Origin: Ceratopteris richardii
Lineage: Eukaryota > Streptophyta > Polypodiopsida > Polypodiales > Pteridaceae
Assembly: GCA_020310875.1 (NCBI GenBank)
Contig: CM035444.1
Location: forward strand, 25,603,772 to 25,667,771
Reading direction: 5' to 3'
Length of the DNA: 64,000 nucleotides
The translations under genes were made by a program, and so were the position numbers. Each line of letters begins with the position of its first letter. Within the stretch, counting starts at the first letter, position 1. The notes below the pieces were generated by a model. That model saw only the letters and a program-made list of their open reading frames with translations, ran no database searches and was not told the origin of the DNA. Below, one piece after another: positions 11,166 through 24,003 of the stretch.

Positions 11166-13490
11166 GTATGGGACATCTAAGCTTACACTACCACTAAAGT
11201 GGATTTGATGGTATGGGACAAAAAATTTAGGGGTAATTCAAACTTGAACTTTGGGACATTTGTTCAGCAGGCTTGGAGAAGAGAAAACAAAAAGCTCTGA
11301 ATAGTTCTTTCACCTAGGGGGAACAATAAAAGATTGAAAAAAAATTTCTTTCAAATTCTATTGAGAGGTCATAATTTTCAATATACCCTCAGGTAGTTTT
11401 CGAGGATGAAAACCCTTAAGGAGAGGAGAAAGTCCCTAAGAACTCGTATCTTATGCCTTAAAAAGACCAAATAAGGTATTGCAAGGTAAAATATATGCAA
11501 GAAATAGATAAAGTTGAAGTACTTCCTTGTATTCTAGTACTTCATACATCTTTCCATACATCTTCCAACTAGATGGAGTTCTCACAGATAGGGAGTTCTC
11601 AAAGAACCTCAATGCAAGGGAAGACTTTGATACACCATAAGGATTGTAGAAATCCTAAGTAGGTTAGAAAAAGAAGTTGGATGAGCTAAAGCATAATCCT
11701 AAAGATAACTTGATGGTTCATGGGATAACACAACATTAACTTGTGGATTCCAATCAATGAGATCTAAGGAAAATGATTTCTTATATGAACCATACAAGTA
11801 AGATCCCCAAATAAAACCCATGGGTAAAATTTGGCTAAAGAAGAGAAGAAAAGCCAAAAGACCCAAGTATGGTAAAGATCAAGTCAAAATTTAAGTTTGA
11901 CAAGATGAGTCATACCACATTAAATGGTTAATCAAATATTTGAGTACGATTAGTTGTGGTGTATCCAAACACCTTAGTTCTTGCTCTCAAAATTTGGTAC
12001 CATAATTTGTAACAGATCCAGAGCATTAAAAAGAAAAGGGAAGGTGAGAAATTATAGAGACATAGTTATGTGGATTGGATGAAGAACCCATTGGTATGTG
12101 ATAGTGGGTACTAAATCCCGTTGAGTATTTTTTCTTGAATGCCAAAAGAAACAGGGACTCATGATCCAATGTAATATGCTAAGATGATAATATATATCTT
12201 CTTCAATCATCCTCTCAAAAGGAAGAAGAATTCTTCCAACAAGATATTGAAGGATCTATCTCTCATAGAGAATTTGAAATGAATCAAAGATCAACTTCTT
12301 GGAGTTTGAAGGTAAACTCCAAAGGTTGAAGCTCTAAAAGCTTCATCCAAAAGTATAACTTGAAATTCAAGAAACATAAAGATGATCTAGGACAAGCTTG
12401 AAAGAAGTCTTAGAAAGATCATCTTTTGTATACTTGATAATTCAAGTTAACTTAAGAATAAGAAAGATCTAATTATGATGTTGAAATAGAACATCTTAAA
12501 TAGATCTAGAAAATAAAGGGAGAGGATTTTAGAAGGATTAAGAATGCCTTTAAGGTTTGAGATCCAACTAAAGATCCATAGGATTAAGTGTTGACGAAAT
12601 TCTTGGAAAAATCTAATCCTACTTGTCACCTCGAAGATAATATGATCTTTTAAACTACGAGTTTCCTTTTTTGGGACAAAATTATAAAGATCTTAATCTT
12701 TTTGGAAGAACAAATAAAATAGATTTTTAGCCAACTACAGTGTTTGATAAATTAGATTGATTCCTATGGGTTCTCATTTCTTAAAGTGGATGCTCAAAAC
12801 TATGTAAAGTTTTGAAAGTGGATGCTCAAAACTATGTAAAGTTTTGAAAGAATATTGAATCCACTTTTAGTAAGATATTCAAATCCTCTTAGAACTAGAT
12901 AATCCACCTATACCATTTTATTGGTTGGGTAGAGATTATAAAATGGAATTCCCCTCTACTTAGATTTATTGTAGGTGAATTGCAAACAAAAAAAGAAAAA
13001 AAATCCACCCATTTCACTAAACGTGTAAAGTATGTATACATCTAAGAGGAAGTGATTTGGGCATGGATTATGAAAGATTCATCTTCCTTTTGGAAAAATT
13101 TTGATTCTGACTTGAGAGATGAATTTGACAAGGAAATCTTAAGAAGCATTCATTTATTTTGCTCGGTTCATGGATCAAGGTAGCAATTTAGCTGAAGTCA
13201 CTTTGAATCCACCTAATTCAAATGTTTGAGCTATGGAGACCTAGATCGCACATGGCTTAAACAAGGAAATAGTAGGGATGTTTTGATCCACCCTTTTCAT
13301 TCTTCCCATACTTTGCATTCTACTCAGTTCTTTTTTGTATGAAAAATTAGATGAAGCTTTGAATGATTGGGGTAGGGAATCATACCACACATGGATTCTC
13401 CTCTTTTAAAATTCTATCAGGGTAGAAATCACCCTTTTGAATAAAGAGGAAAATTTGAGAGATGAAGGCCATGATCCTTGAGATTCATCA
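11166..13490. other. Decayed AT-rich stretch with gypsy 3'-end traces
   Basis: No open coding frame of note. At about 11395-11440 there is a degraded version of the TTTTCGAGGA(T/C)(G/A)AAAA motif that ends many plant gypsy polyproteins, and a clearer copy lies at 13535. A 32-bp tandem duplication sits at 12783-12846. The rest is unrecognised. Confidence 0.45.
12783..12846. repeat. Tandem duplication, 2 x 32 bp
   Basis: The unit beginning aaagtggatgctcaaaac occurs twice head to tail with no visible difference, followed by a partial third start. Confidence 0.9.
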
Positions 13491-13860
13491 TGGGGCATGG
13501 GGGAATACCCCAAGGTATATATCCCCACTCATTTTCGAGGACAAAAATGCTTTTAAGGGGGCCAGAATGTTGTATAACTACATGGGTCTAAGGGGTAGAA
13601 CCCTTGGGGTTTCTAGGTGTCAAACCCTTAGGATTTAAGGTTTAGTTACCCCTTTTAAATGGGTTTTGAACCTTAGGGCTAATTCTCTAAGGTTGAGTAC
13701 CTTAGGGACCCATGTGGTGGAAGGTACACATGTCCTCTTGAGAGGGACTTACCCCCTTGGACTTGGAACTATATATTGGAGGGGTTAGTTGGGTGGAAAG
13801 CACATCTCTCTTCCTAGTATGGCCTTGCTAGTTAAACTTCTTAGTTGATTAGTTATTTAG
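13491..13860 (+). repeat. Gypsy polyprotein end, PPT and 5' part of an LTR
   Basis: TTTTCGAGGACAAAAATGC near 13532 is the wording typical of the last codons of plant gypsy polyproteins. It is followed by a purine tract (ttttaagggggccagaa) and TGTTGTATAAC at 13568, taken as an LTR start. The LTR is cut off near 13860, where minus-strand copia sequence begins. The upstream pol of this element is not recognisable. Confidence 0.55.
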
Positions 13861-14299
13861 TTGTGGAAGCTATGGACCTCACACAACAATGAGACTTCCA
13901 ACTAATTTCTTGTATCTTCCAATATCCACTAGAGGTGAAGTATCTTCAATAGATAATTTTGTGTTGACCTCCATAGGTGTATAAATTTCCTTTCAATCCT
14001 CCATGTCAAATGCCTTCAATATCTATTTTGCATAGTTTTGTTGAGAGATGAAAATTTTCCGTGGTTCCTGCCAAATGTCAAGGCTTAAGAAATAATGCAT
14101 TGAGGCAAAGTTTTTCATTTCAAATTCTAAACTTAGGGCATCTTTTCCCTATTGAAGAAGAGCCTTATAATTTCCTATAATCACAAGGTCATCATCTATC
14201 TACCAGTATCGTGCACTAGGGGATTGTTTCAACCCATATAATGCCTTCTTCAGCTTACATAACTTGTTCTTTGAATATGGAGCCTGAAACCCTAACAGT
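13860..14299 (-). pseudogene. Copia RT C-terminal fragment, target of element C
   Basis: Read on the minus strand: GFQAPYSKNKLCKLKKALYG, a degraded DD box, and FDMED followed by a TPME-like end, all typical of Ty1/copia reverse transcriptase. Several stops and shifts. Element C inserted here, and the last five bases (acagt, 14295-14299) are repeated at 19432-19436. The expected upstream RT half is not recognisable beyond 19437. Confidence 0.7.
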
Positions 14300-14530
14300 T
14301 GTTGATATATTTAGGTAGTGATGTGTGTGAACACTCTAGGACCGTCGGGGCACTTTTTTCCCTCTTTAGGAGGTTGTTTCCCCCCGGCTTGTATATACGC
14401 CTATTGCCCTAATGGGCTACTTATCTTTTTACATTCTCTAGTAATACATTCAGTATTGTGTGTTTGTGCTCCAAGCTTCTTCTTCCTCCTTGTGCTGTTC
14501 GCGTGCTTCCGCAGACGTCTATCTCCAACA
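14300..14530 (+). repeat. 5' LTR of element C
   Basis: 231 bp with TGTTG...CAACA ends. A TATA-like gtatatac at 14391 lies in a suitable place for the element's promoter. Pairs with 19201-19431. Confidence 0.95.
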
Positions 14531-14532
14531 AT

Positions 14533-14544
14533 TGGTATCAGAGC
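14533..14544 (+). promoter_or_regulatory. Primer binding site of element C (initiator tRNA-Met)
   Basis: TGGTATCAGAGC begins two bases after the LTR end. It is the standard complement of the plant initiator tRNA-Met 3' end used by copia elements to prime minus-strand DNA. Confidence 0.92.
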
Positions 14545-14590
14545 AGGTCGTCTCTTCTTCTAGGGTGCCGTCGACACTCCTCCGTTTGCA

Positions 14591-14662
14591 GTCTCAGATT
14601 CACACAAAATTTGGTGCACTATCGAAGTCTCAGATTCGCACGAAATTTGGTGCACTATCCGT
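14591..14662 (+). repeat. 36-bp tandem duplication in the leader of element C
   Basis: A unit starting gtctcagattc(a/g)cac is present twice with a 36-base period and a few differences. It lies in the untranslated leader between the PBS and gag. Copies B and E do not show it clearly, so it may mark the C subfamily. Confidence 0.8.
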
Positions 14663-14860
14663 TTCGGCCTCCGAATGCACTATCGCAGTGCTTGTGCAGG
14701 CTATTTCGTCCTTTTGTGCCAAAGGTATATACCAGTTTCTGTTCGCCAGTTTAAGCGTCTCGAAGTCTGCTACAAGTCTAGCAGAACTTGTCTGGGCAGT
14801 TCCGTTCAACTTTTTGAGATATAGTCAATTTTCTGCATCAAGGTATTTTAGTCACCGGCC

Positions 14861-17800
14861 ATGGCTGAAAGTAGTGATGTATTCCGTATGTTGGCTGTTG
14901 AGGATAAGTTGGATGGTACCAACTACCCATTATGGGCTTATATGATGCGACATGTACTGGTTGCAAAAGGATTGTGGAACATTGTGCAGGGTGTTGAAAG
15001 ACGTCCTGTTACACCTATAACGACAGGTACTGCAAATACAGGTGTTGGGGCTGATGAAGATGGTGTCGAAGATGATATTCCGCAGATTCCTGTTCGTGCT
15101 GCTGTTTCTGTTGCACCTACTGCAAAGCAGATTCGTTGGGATGGCAGAGATACCCAGGCACATGCATTGATAGCTTTGTCTGTCAAACGTGCCATTATTC
15201 CTCACATTCGCTCTTGCAGAACAGCAAAGGATGCTTGGGATACACTTACCACTTTGTACCAGGCTAGGAATGAGGCTCGTGTTGCTTACCTTCGAAAACA
15301 GTTGGAGAGTGAGCACATGAATGAAGGTGATTCTATGGACAGTTTTCTTACAAAGATCAAAGACATGAAGGAACAATTGATTTCTGCTGATGAGGTTATA
15401 CCAGATAGCTCACTTGTGCAGACCGTTCTGAATGGTCTTCCTGATTCATATAAGAGTTTTGCCTCTACTCTTCGGTTGATGATGAAAGGCAATCCGAATG
15501 CCTTGTCATTTGAGGAATTAGTCTCTGTTCTGTTGCAGGAAGATCAATCCAGGCAGAACAGGTCCATTATGCGTGTTGCAGATCAAGCTTTCCTGGCTAG
15601 TCAGAAGGGCAAAGGAAAATGGAGCTCTTCTACTAGTAAGCAGAAATCTGCAAATGCTGCACAATCGAAGAACCAGGATAAAGATGAGAAGAAATCAGAA
15701 AAGCAGAAATTGTTCTGCAAGTAATGTAAAGGAAATGATCATATTATAAAGAACTGTCCAAAACTGGCTGCTAAAGAGGCAAAGAAGAAAGAGGCTGGAA
15801 TGGTTGTTGTAGAGGCCTCTACACCAAAAACAGAGTCTGCAAATCTTGTGCAGGAAGAAGAATGGGCGTTTACTACTGTCTGCAGTTTTGACCCATCTTC
15901 TCATGATCAGTGCATGTCTGCAGTAGACTCAGATGTTTGGTACTTTGACAGTGGGGCGACCAAACATATTACCTCGCAGCGCAGTTTCTTCTCTTCACTC
16001 GAGCCTGCCCCTACAGAGAATATTGTCACATGCGCCAATAACTCCTCTTATCCTGTTATGGGAGTTGGTAAGATCATTCTGACTACTGCTGATGGTAGTT
16101 CTTTCACTTTGTCAGATGGTTTATTTGTGCCAGGGATCAAAAAGAACATCTTATTAGTTTCTGCATTAGCCAAGATTGGCTTGGTTGTGAAATTCGTTGA
16201 TGACAGGTGTACAGTCCATGATCTCTCAAATGGCGATGTGATTATTGCTTCTGGCATTTTATGTCGTGGGCTGTATAAGCTCATAGACTATGAAAGATCT
16301 GTGAATGATTCAGCATGTGCAGTTCATGATTCTCAGGCTATGTCAGATGCAAAGCTTTGGCATGCACGCTTTGGTCATCTGAATTTTGCTAGTTTGTTAC
16401 GCCTGCAGAAATCTGAAATGGTGTCTTCTTTGCCCAAACTTGAGGCACCTGGAAAACATGTTTGTGAAGGCTGTATTTTGGGCAAAATGCAGCGTTCTTC
16501 CTTTCCAAAAGATGGTTCAGTTCGGGCTACGCAAAAATTGCAGCTTGTACATAGTGATGTCTGTGGTCCTATGCAGACACCCTCTTTTGGAAATTACCTT
16601 TACTTCGTGACTTTCATTGATGATTTTTCTAGGCATGCATGGGTATATCCACTTAAAGCAAAGTCCGAAGTGTTCATGTGCTTCAAACAGTTTTTGGTTT
16701 TGGCTGAAAATCTATCAGCATGTAAAATGGGCACCCTCCGTTCTGATCGAGGGGGGGAATATATGTCTTCAGATTTTAATGCATTTCTGGATGAACGTGG
16801 GATAAAACACCAGTGTACAGTGCTGTATACACCTCAACAAAATGGAGTTGCTGAACGAAAGAACAGGTCACTCATGGAGATGGCGAGGTGCATGGTCAAA
16901 AGTCAGGCTTTACCACATAGTTTCTGGCTTGAGGCTGTCATGTGTGCAGCATATGTACTGAACAGGTGTCCCACTAAAGCATTGTAGTCTATCACTCCAT
17001 ATGAGGCTTGGCATGACCGCAAGCCATCTGTTGCTCATCTGCGTGTTTTTGGTTGTTTGGCATATGCATTAGTGCCTGAACAACATCGCAGAAAATTAGA
17101 TGATAAGGCAGTAAAATGTATTTTTGTTGGGTACAGTTCTGAAAGTAAAGGCTATCGTCTGTATCATCCACAGACTAAACGCATTCTGGTTAGTCGTGAT
17201 GTTGTCTTTGTGGAAGATGCAATTCAGCCATTGCTTTCATGTACTAAGGAGACATCTGTTAGCTCCAAAGACATGTATGATACTTTAATGCCTCTTTTTA
17301 CAGGTGGACAGGCTACTGCTGGTCCTAATGAGGCAACTTCTCAGCCTTTGCAGGTTTCATATGATGATGCAGATCATTCCTTTTCTGATGCAGATTTACA
17401 TGATGCACTTGTTGATGAGAGAGCTGATATTGAGCAGGCAAAAACTATGCCAAAATGGCTGGTGCAGACTTTGCGTGACAGCAAATTAGATGCACCTTTG
17501 TCATATCGTACTCGTTCAGGATCTCATAGTGCCTCCTTTGCATCATATTGCTATGCTATGGCTGCATCTAGTCTTTGTGATGAGAATGAGCCTGTTTCTT
17601 TTGATGAAGCACAAAATTCAGAAAATTGGATGGCTGCTATGCAATCTGAATATGATGCTATAATGAAGAATGGTACATGGTCTTTATGTGACTTGCCTCC
17701 TGGCAAGAAGGCCATTGGCACTAAGTGGGTATACAAGCTGAAGCGTAAACCTGATGGTACAGTTGACAGGTATAAGGCTAGGCTTGTTGCAAAGGGTTAT

Positions 17801-19126
17801 GCACAGGAAAGAGGCATTGATTTTGATGAGACCTTTGCACCTACATGCCGTATGACTACTGTTCGGAGCATTTGTGCACTTGCAGCCCATCATGGTTGGA
17901 ATGTACATCAGTTGGACATTAAAACAACATTTCTGAATGGTGACTTGCATGAAGAAATGTATGTTTTTCAGCCCCGTGGCTTTGTGCAGAAAGGGCATGA
18001 AAACCAGGTTTGCAGGTTAAAGAAGGCATTATATGGTTTAAAGCAAGCACCACGTGCTTGGTATGAGAAGATACATGCCTATCTGATTGCACACGGTTTT
18101 GAGAATAGTCCAACTGAAAGCACCTTATATCTTAAACGTGCTAATGATGTGCTTCTGATCATTGTTGTCTATGTTGATGACATGCTGCTCACTGGTCCTA
18201 TTGAGACACATATTGCTGATTTTAAGGCTGATTTGCATGCCTCATTTGAGATGTCTGATTTGGGGCATTTGCATCACTATTTGGGCATTCAGTTTATGCA
18301 CGTTGATGGTGGAATGGCTTTGTGTCAAACGAAATATATTGACACATTATTGCAGCGTTTTGGCCTTGAAGACTGTAAGCCTATTGCCACTCCTATGGAG
18401 ACATGTTTACGATTGAGTCTTCATGATGCTGGAGATGCATTTGATGCTGTTCTCTATCAGCAGGCTGTTGGATGCTTGATTTACTTATGCATTACTCGGC
18501 CAGATATTCAGTTTGCTGTCTCACAGATGAGCAGGTTTATGCAGTGCCCAGGAGTCACGCATTGGAAAGCGATTAAGCGCATCTTTCGCTACTTGAGTGG
18601 TACTCGGATTCTTGGGTTGTTTTATCCCAAGGGGGGATCACTACCGCCAGATTTGCATGCTTTTTCTGACTCAGATTGGGCTGGTTGCTATGACACTCGT
18701 GTGTCCACCAGTGGTTTTTGCTTCATGCTTGGTAGCTCATGTATATCTTGGTTGAGCAAGAAGCAGCCTACTGTGGCCACTTCCAGTTGTGAGGCTGAGT
18801 ATAGGGCAGCTTTCACAGCGACTGTTGAGTGTGTGTGGCTCAGACGCCTTATGGCTGATTTGGGTGTTGGCCAGTCTTCTGCCACCACCATCTTCACTGA
18901 CAGTCAGAGTGCATTGGCAGTTGCGAGGAACCCTGTGTTCCATGGTCGCACTAAGCACATTGAGGTGCATTATCACTATGTCAGGGAGAGGTTCTCTGCT
19001 GGGGAGATCAGCTTGGCATATGTGCCCACACAGGAGAACATTGCAGACCTTTTCACGAAGGCTCTGCCTAGGGAGAAGTTTGAAGCTTTCCGCAAAGCTT
19101 TGGGCTTACTTCCTTTTGTGGAGTGA
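14861..19126 (+). pseudogene. Copia gag-pol polyprotein of element C, two premature stops
   Basis: One 1,422-codon frame (including the terminal TGA). Gag is residues 1-290 (MAESSDVFRMLAVEDKLDG; UBN2-like). A CCHC knuckle near 286-299 is broken because its third position is TAA (15722-15724) where copy B has a Tyr codon. Next come protease with DSGATKHIT near 363, an integrase HHCC finger (HARFGHLNF...CEGC) and the DDE core (HSDVCGP, RSDRGGEY, NGVAERKN). TAG at 16985-16987 sits where a Gln codon is usual. RT follows with KARLVAKGY and YVDD near residue 1106, then RNase H (FSDSDWAGC, CEAEYRA, FTDSQ). The frame never shifts, so only point changes have inactivated it. The ATG lies in ...GGCCATGGCTG, a good plant start context. 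Confidence 0.95.
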
Positions 19127-19184
19127 TTTCCACATAGCTTGGCACTTCCTTATACATGAGTGCCAGCTCCTTGTTCACCGCATC

Positions 19185-19200
19185 ACTCCCAAGGGGGATT
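19185..19200 (+). promoter_or_regulatory. Polypurine tract of element C
   Basis: The run caagggggattt immediately precedes the 3' LTR TGTTGATATA. It is the expected primer for plus-strand DNA synthesis. Confidence 0.8.
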
Positions 19201-19431
19201 TGTTGATATATTTAGGTAGTGATGTGTGTGAACACTCTAGGAGCGCCGGGGCACTTTTTTCCCTCTTTAGGAGGTTTTTTTCCCCCGGCTTGTATATATG
19301 CCTATTGCCCTAATGGGCTAATTATCTTTGTACATTCTCTAGTAATACATTCAGTATTGTGTGTTTGTGCTCCAAGCTTCTTCTTCCTCCTTGTGCTGTT
19401 CGCGTGCTTCCGCAGACGTCTATCTCCAACA
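19201..19431 (+). repeat. 3' LTR of element C
   Basis: 231 bp, near-identical partner of 14300-14530, ending CTCCAACA just before the target duplication acagt. Confidence 0.95.
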
Positions 19432-19436
19432 ACAGT

Positions 19437-21609
19437 TAGTGCCAGATAGTGAAACAAAGTTGAGAGTTGGACCCCTTGGAAAATACAAACTAACCCTGGT
19501 CAAAATACAAAGTTAGAAGTGGCAAACGGAGAATAAAAAAAGGCCACAAGGAGTAGAAACGATCCTTTGTTGTTGCAAAATTAGCTGGGATCACTTAGTG
19601 TCAAAAATGCACCATAAGTGATGGTTACTATCCATTTACAAAATAATTTCTTAGATGCAAATGATAGCCCCTTAGTTGAGGGATACAATACTTGATACCT
19701 AGTGCCAAAGTGACAAGAATCGAGGGTCTTATATTAAAAGAATACTGCAGAGTACCTTAGAGTGTTACAAGTCATTTTTAGGTGAAGCATATGACCTTTT
19801 AAACCTACTATAGTGTATACTCTTAAGAATAAAAAAAATCCTTGGAGAGTACCTTAAATTACAGTCTTAAAAAAAGTGAAGGAAAAGTGGATTTTTGAAT
19901 ATGTGGAGTCAAACGCAATGAGCTCAAAGTGAATTCAAAGGTGTTAGAGAATTGTGATATGAAGTTTCTAAAAATAAAAAACGTTTAGATGTAGGTACCA
20001 TAGAGCCAAGTGTCATAGTGTGAATGGGTCATAATGATATCAAGACTTGGAGTTGACAAAGAATCTTTCTTTCTCTCTTTTTCAAACAAGAGAATGCAAA
20101 GCTCTAGATAGTCCAGAATAGTTATTTCCCTCTATAGGTGTCTCTAGGGAGGGGATTAGTATCACATCCTTAAGAGTCTTGAATTCAAACCCCTCACTTT
20201 GATTCTTACTTTGCTACAAATTCAGGCTACAAGGTACTCCAAAAACCTTGTTGAGAGGATTGGAATTGCTTCTCTCCGTCTATCCCTCTCCCCACCCGTC
20301 TATGCAATTTGTAGTAGATTCCTCAAAGAAACACATATGTAGAGTTTTTCTAGAACTTTCTGTGTGGATTTTCCTCTCTCTACAACTTGAATCTGCTATA
20401 CTTCCTAATTCACAAGTATAGGATGAGAAGCATCTCTCTTGTGCATGCTTGGAATTTCTATGTCTATATCACATTTGAGACTTTCTATGGCATCTTGGAT
20501 CTGATAGCCAATCACTCAGATCTTGATTTCCTAGACCTCTTGAGCTAGACTTCTTAATCTTCTATGGTGCTTTCTAGTGTAGCTAGAATCAATGACTTGT
20601 AACTCTCTTCTCTATCTCTATCTCTCTCTTTGTCTCTCTCTACGATTGGGACTTCTCATGGATTGGTAGCAGATGCACACAATTCTCAAGCAATGTGAAA
20701 AAGCAAAGGAAGTCTTGGCCTCCTCTATGTAGATATGTAGAGGGATAGTTTTTGACCTGTTTCTCCTCATGTTTGGAGTCCGTTGACAGCTTGAGCTTTG
20801 CTTGACCTCTTCTTACAATAGAGAAGAGCAAAACATGGCAATTGTGACCTACCTTAAGAATACTTGCATCCTCTATTGTATGGAATCAGACAAGTGTTGT
20901 GCAAAAATAAAGATTATGGCTCACAAAGGGTAGTCCTTATCCATAAACATGGATTAGCACACTACTTCAAGTACATAGATTAGCAGACTCTATGTGCCCA
21001 TTCCTCTTCGATGTTGACCTTAGATTTTCCTATTGAGGTTGCATGAATTTTAGAAGTGGGAGAAGAGTAGGCAGAGGCCTTGTGGGAGGAGGGCAATGAT
21101 AGGGATTTTCTATGCAAAGTCTAATTTTCTTAATCACAAAGTTCATGGAAATAGATTAATGTACATATGTGATAAAAAAAATGTGCATGTGTCCCATTAT
21201 GTAGAGTTTATTTACTCATGCTTGATAAGAAAAGCATAAATCCCCATAAAAATGTTTATAAAGATGGCAAAATGATGAGATGCACCATGTTGTACCATAA
21301 AAGAGATATTGAAAATGGTTCATAACAATCAAAGTGTTTACAAACATTGCAAACAGAGAGACCACAATAACTCAAAGAAAAAATTGGCAACCAAAAGAAA
21401 GGAGCTATCAAATATGACTAAGAGAAAGGGGGTAGGGTGGTAAAGAGAGGCAGAAAGAGGGTGGGAGGAAGTGAATAATAGCTAGCAGCATTCAAACATG
21501 TGCCCAAAGTATAAAATGGATGATAAAACACTCCACCACCAAAAGAATTCCATCACGATATCTCAATCACCACCTTAACCTCAGCAAACCATCAAGATCT
21601 CCACTGAAT
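19437..21609. other. Gene-poor stretch, nothing recognised
   Basis: Right flank of element C. A continuation of the minus-strand copia RT found on the left flank was expected but is not recognisable. AT-rich with short CT-rich runs (20600-20640) and no open frame of note. The last part (about 21440-21609) may be internal sequence of the L-family element, since it follows a PBS-like site read on the minus strand. Confidence 0.45.
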
Positions 21610-21621
21610 GCTTTGGTACCA
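21610..21621 (-). promoter_or_regulatory. PBS-like site next to the L-family LTR
   Basis: On the minus strand TGGTACCAAAGC abuts the LTR end ...CTTTACA. It matches the initiator tRNA-Met PBS at 10 of 12 positions. Confidence 0.55.
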
Positions 21622-22058
21622 TGTAAAGAGTACACATGCAGAAGCAAGATGAATGGAGAGTGTACTCACAAAATGAAAGATTTTGAGAGACTCAAAGTGA
21701 GGAGACTAGGATTGGGTAAACTCACATGGATTAGAAATGAGATAACCAAGAACATGAAGTAGGTTCTCCAAGCTTCTAACCAAGTAAAAAGTGGGGGAGA
21801 GGCCCTCCTTATATAGGTTTGGATGAGGCTCTCAAACATACATCATATGTGGGCTGATTCCCCTTGAAGGAGAATAAGGACAGTGGTAAAATCAAACGGC
21901 AAGGTACCCAAGTACAGTGACATACAAATAAAATAATATGAAATGGAGTGTCTCTTGGATACAATGGAGATTCACGCATACAAATTTAAAAGGAAATGAT
22001 GTGGATGAACTCATGCCATCAACATTTTGAAGCTACTTTGATTGTTTATCTTACAACA
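21622..22058 (-). repeat. LTR of L-family element (copy D)
   Basis: On the minus strand TGTTGTAAGATAAAC...CTCTTTACA, preceded by a purine-rich tract (caagaggaagaggca, 22059-22073). The same LTR, diverged, lies in plus orientation at about 63607-63995. A TATA-like cttatatag occurs near 21809 (plus-strand reading). Confidence 0.6.
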
Positions 22059-24003
22059 TGCCTCTTCCTCTTGAAATGTTCAAGAGGTCCAAATTTTATG
22101 TTATTGGAGGGAAAAACACATTTATGTAGATATTCTACTATGATATTTTTGTACGTGGGGAGCTACATTTAGGTTATTATGTGATAGGGCTTGCAATTAT
22201 AACTTACTTCTACTAATATGTTTTGATGACCACACATTGAAGAAAATGATGGTGGATTCCTATTTTGTGCAACATTTCTTTTCAGTTGAGGTTAAAACTT
22301 GGTGGTCCTTTGAGATAAGAGAAAATCAACGAACACCAGCATAGAGGTTATGTTAAGTAGTATTTCAAGGAATTATTTACAAAGGGTTGGGTTGGCTAAT
22401 CTCTATGATGAGTCAATGTTCTTGTCGAGGATCTTTTTGGTTGTGTTGTCTTACCATGAAGTATCTCTGCTAATATGGATCAAGATCTATGGTTATGGAG
22501 AGGACTATAAGTTTTTAGCTCTCAAAATATGGCGATTTCTATAATGGTGATGGTGTTTTTGGACTTTTATATTTCACCTTGATACTAAACTATAAAGGGA
22601 TTACCTCTTGTGTACATATTAGAGAGATGCCTAAGCAATACTTGGAGTGATGGTTGTGCATTAAAGTGTGGTCACTTTTTTTGACCGATATACCCCACCA
22701 TAAGTTTGAAGAAAAGGATACAAGTACTTAAGGATTTTTTTATATTCGTTGGAAAGTAGAACTTAATGAAAGTATAGAAAACATGGTGTGGAAGAAAATG
22801 ATGAGAAAGCAACATGGATTGAGTTGGCACATTTAATATATGATGGAGTGTCTTTTTGATTATCACAATGTTTCAAATGAATTATTACTTTAATATTAGT
22901 CCTAAAAGTTATGCTCGCTTTCCTTAAGTGCACTATAAACTAAGCATTTCTAACTTGGACCATTTTCAGACTATTCTAGAACATAAAAATTTATCGATTA
23001 CTTTGATGTATCCTTTCACCATAGAGAGGGTTTCATCATAAAACTATGATTGAATTGTGGCTATTCACAAAAATCCATGTTAAATATTTTTTGTTTTTGA
23101 GCAGCATCCCTAATGTTGTAAATTTGCATTAGAATATGAAAGCAATAGCAAGGGGGGCAAGTCGGAGTACTTGCCTACCTATTTTAATTCATATGTTTTA
23201 ACTTATGAATTCACTTTGATGGTGGAAGGTAACAACTCTCCTCGACTTGGCATGTCTTTTGCAAGGCATAGGGGTTGTATGCAAAGACAAGTTGCCTAGA
23301 AGTTCGAATGTTCATGTTCTTACATGGATCTCTAGATTGTTGTTGTTGTAGAAAAACATGCACTCAAGCTATTATTTCATAGCAGTGCTAGATTTATTGA
23401 ACTAGAAAATTTGCAAGGTGTGCTCAAACCTAACACCACGAACGGTGATAGCTATAGTCTGTAGAAGACTTATTTGTCTTTTTGTATGTCCATTTTCCAA
23501 TTGCAATTTCATGTGTGATGTTCTTAAAAGCTTGTTTTTCCCATTTTCTAAAGAATTTTGTGGTTGTTATTCCTATAGTAGCTCCTAAATCTATGATCCC
23601 TTTGGTTGTTACTCCATTGTACTCAATATGGAGAGCAATATTTCCTTCATCACCTTCATTTTATTCTTCCACCTTGCCAATAGGAACGACAATTATGATT
23701 GAAGCAATGCAATTTTGTTCTCAAGGAGTGTTTCCTTTTCAGGGTTGTAGGTTGTGTTTGTGTTCAAGCTATTTTCTAGAAGGATTTTTAGTGCATTTAT
23801 TGGATGGGGAATTTTTCTAGGTATGTAGCATAGTGGCTTTATGGCGCTTTGGCATTTCTTCCCAATGGTCTAAATATCTAGGGAGTGATCCTAAATTTGG
23901 TGCAATATCAGACTCAAAATTAGGCTTTACTAATGCATGTACGAGAATGGCATCATTACATTGGTGGTCCTTGGAAATGGAGACCTATGAAGGGAGGTTT
24001 TGT
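22059..24003 (-). pseudogene. L-family gypsy-related fragment (copy D): gag end, protease remnant, 3' region
   Basis: On the minus strand, about 23650-23530 reads VTTKGIIDLGATIGITTTKF, matching the retropepsin of element P (AILDSGAGVAIATTSLWKRW) with the catalytic DSG changed to DLG. Bases 23884-24003 match the reverse complement of 45620-45745, and the rest matches the reverse complement of 62478-63606. Between protease and LTR there is no RT. This copy holds roughly 800 extra bases (about 22515-23307) compared with the right-hand copy. It ends at copia E. Confidence 0.65.

Larger units (their letters stand above)
14300..19431 (+). mobile_element. Complete Ty1/copia element C
   Basis: A 5,132-bp element with two 231-bp LTRs (TGTTGATATA...TCTCCAACA), tRNA-Met type primer binding site, one gag-pol frame, polypurine tract and a 5-bp target duplication (acagt at 14295-14299 and 19432-19436). 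By eye the LTRs differ at about 7 positions (near 3%), so the insertion is not very recent. Two premature stops make this copy unable to produce full polyprotein by itself. It is the reference copy for fragments B, E, F, H, J and K. Confidence 0.95.

Noticed and set aside
17304-19313. Several secondary ORFs on both strands over the copia C pol
   Set aside because: All lie inside the real gag-pol frame of C in other frames and show no domain.
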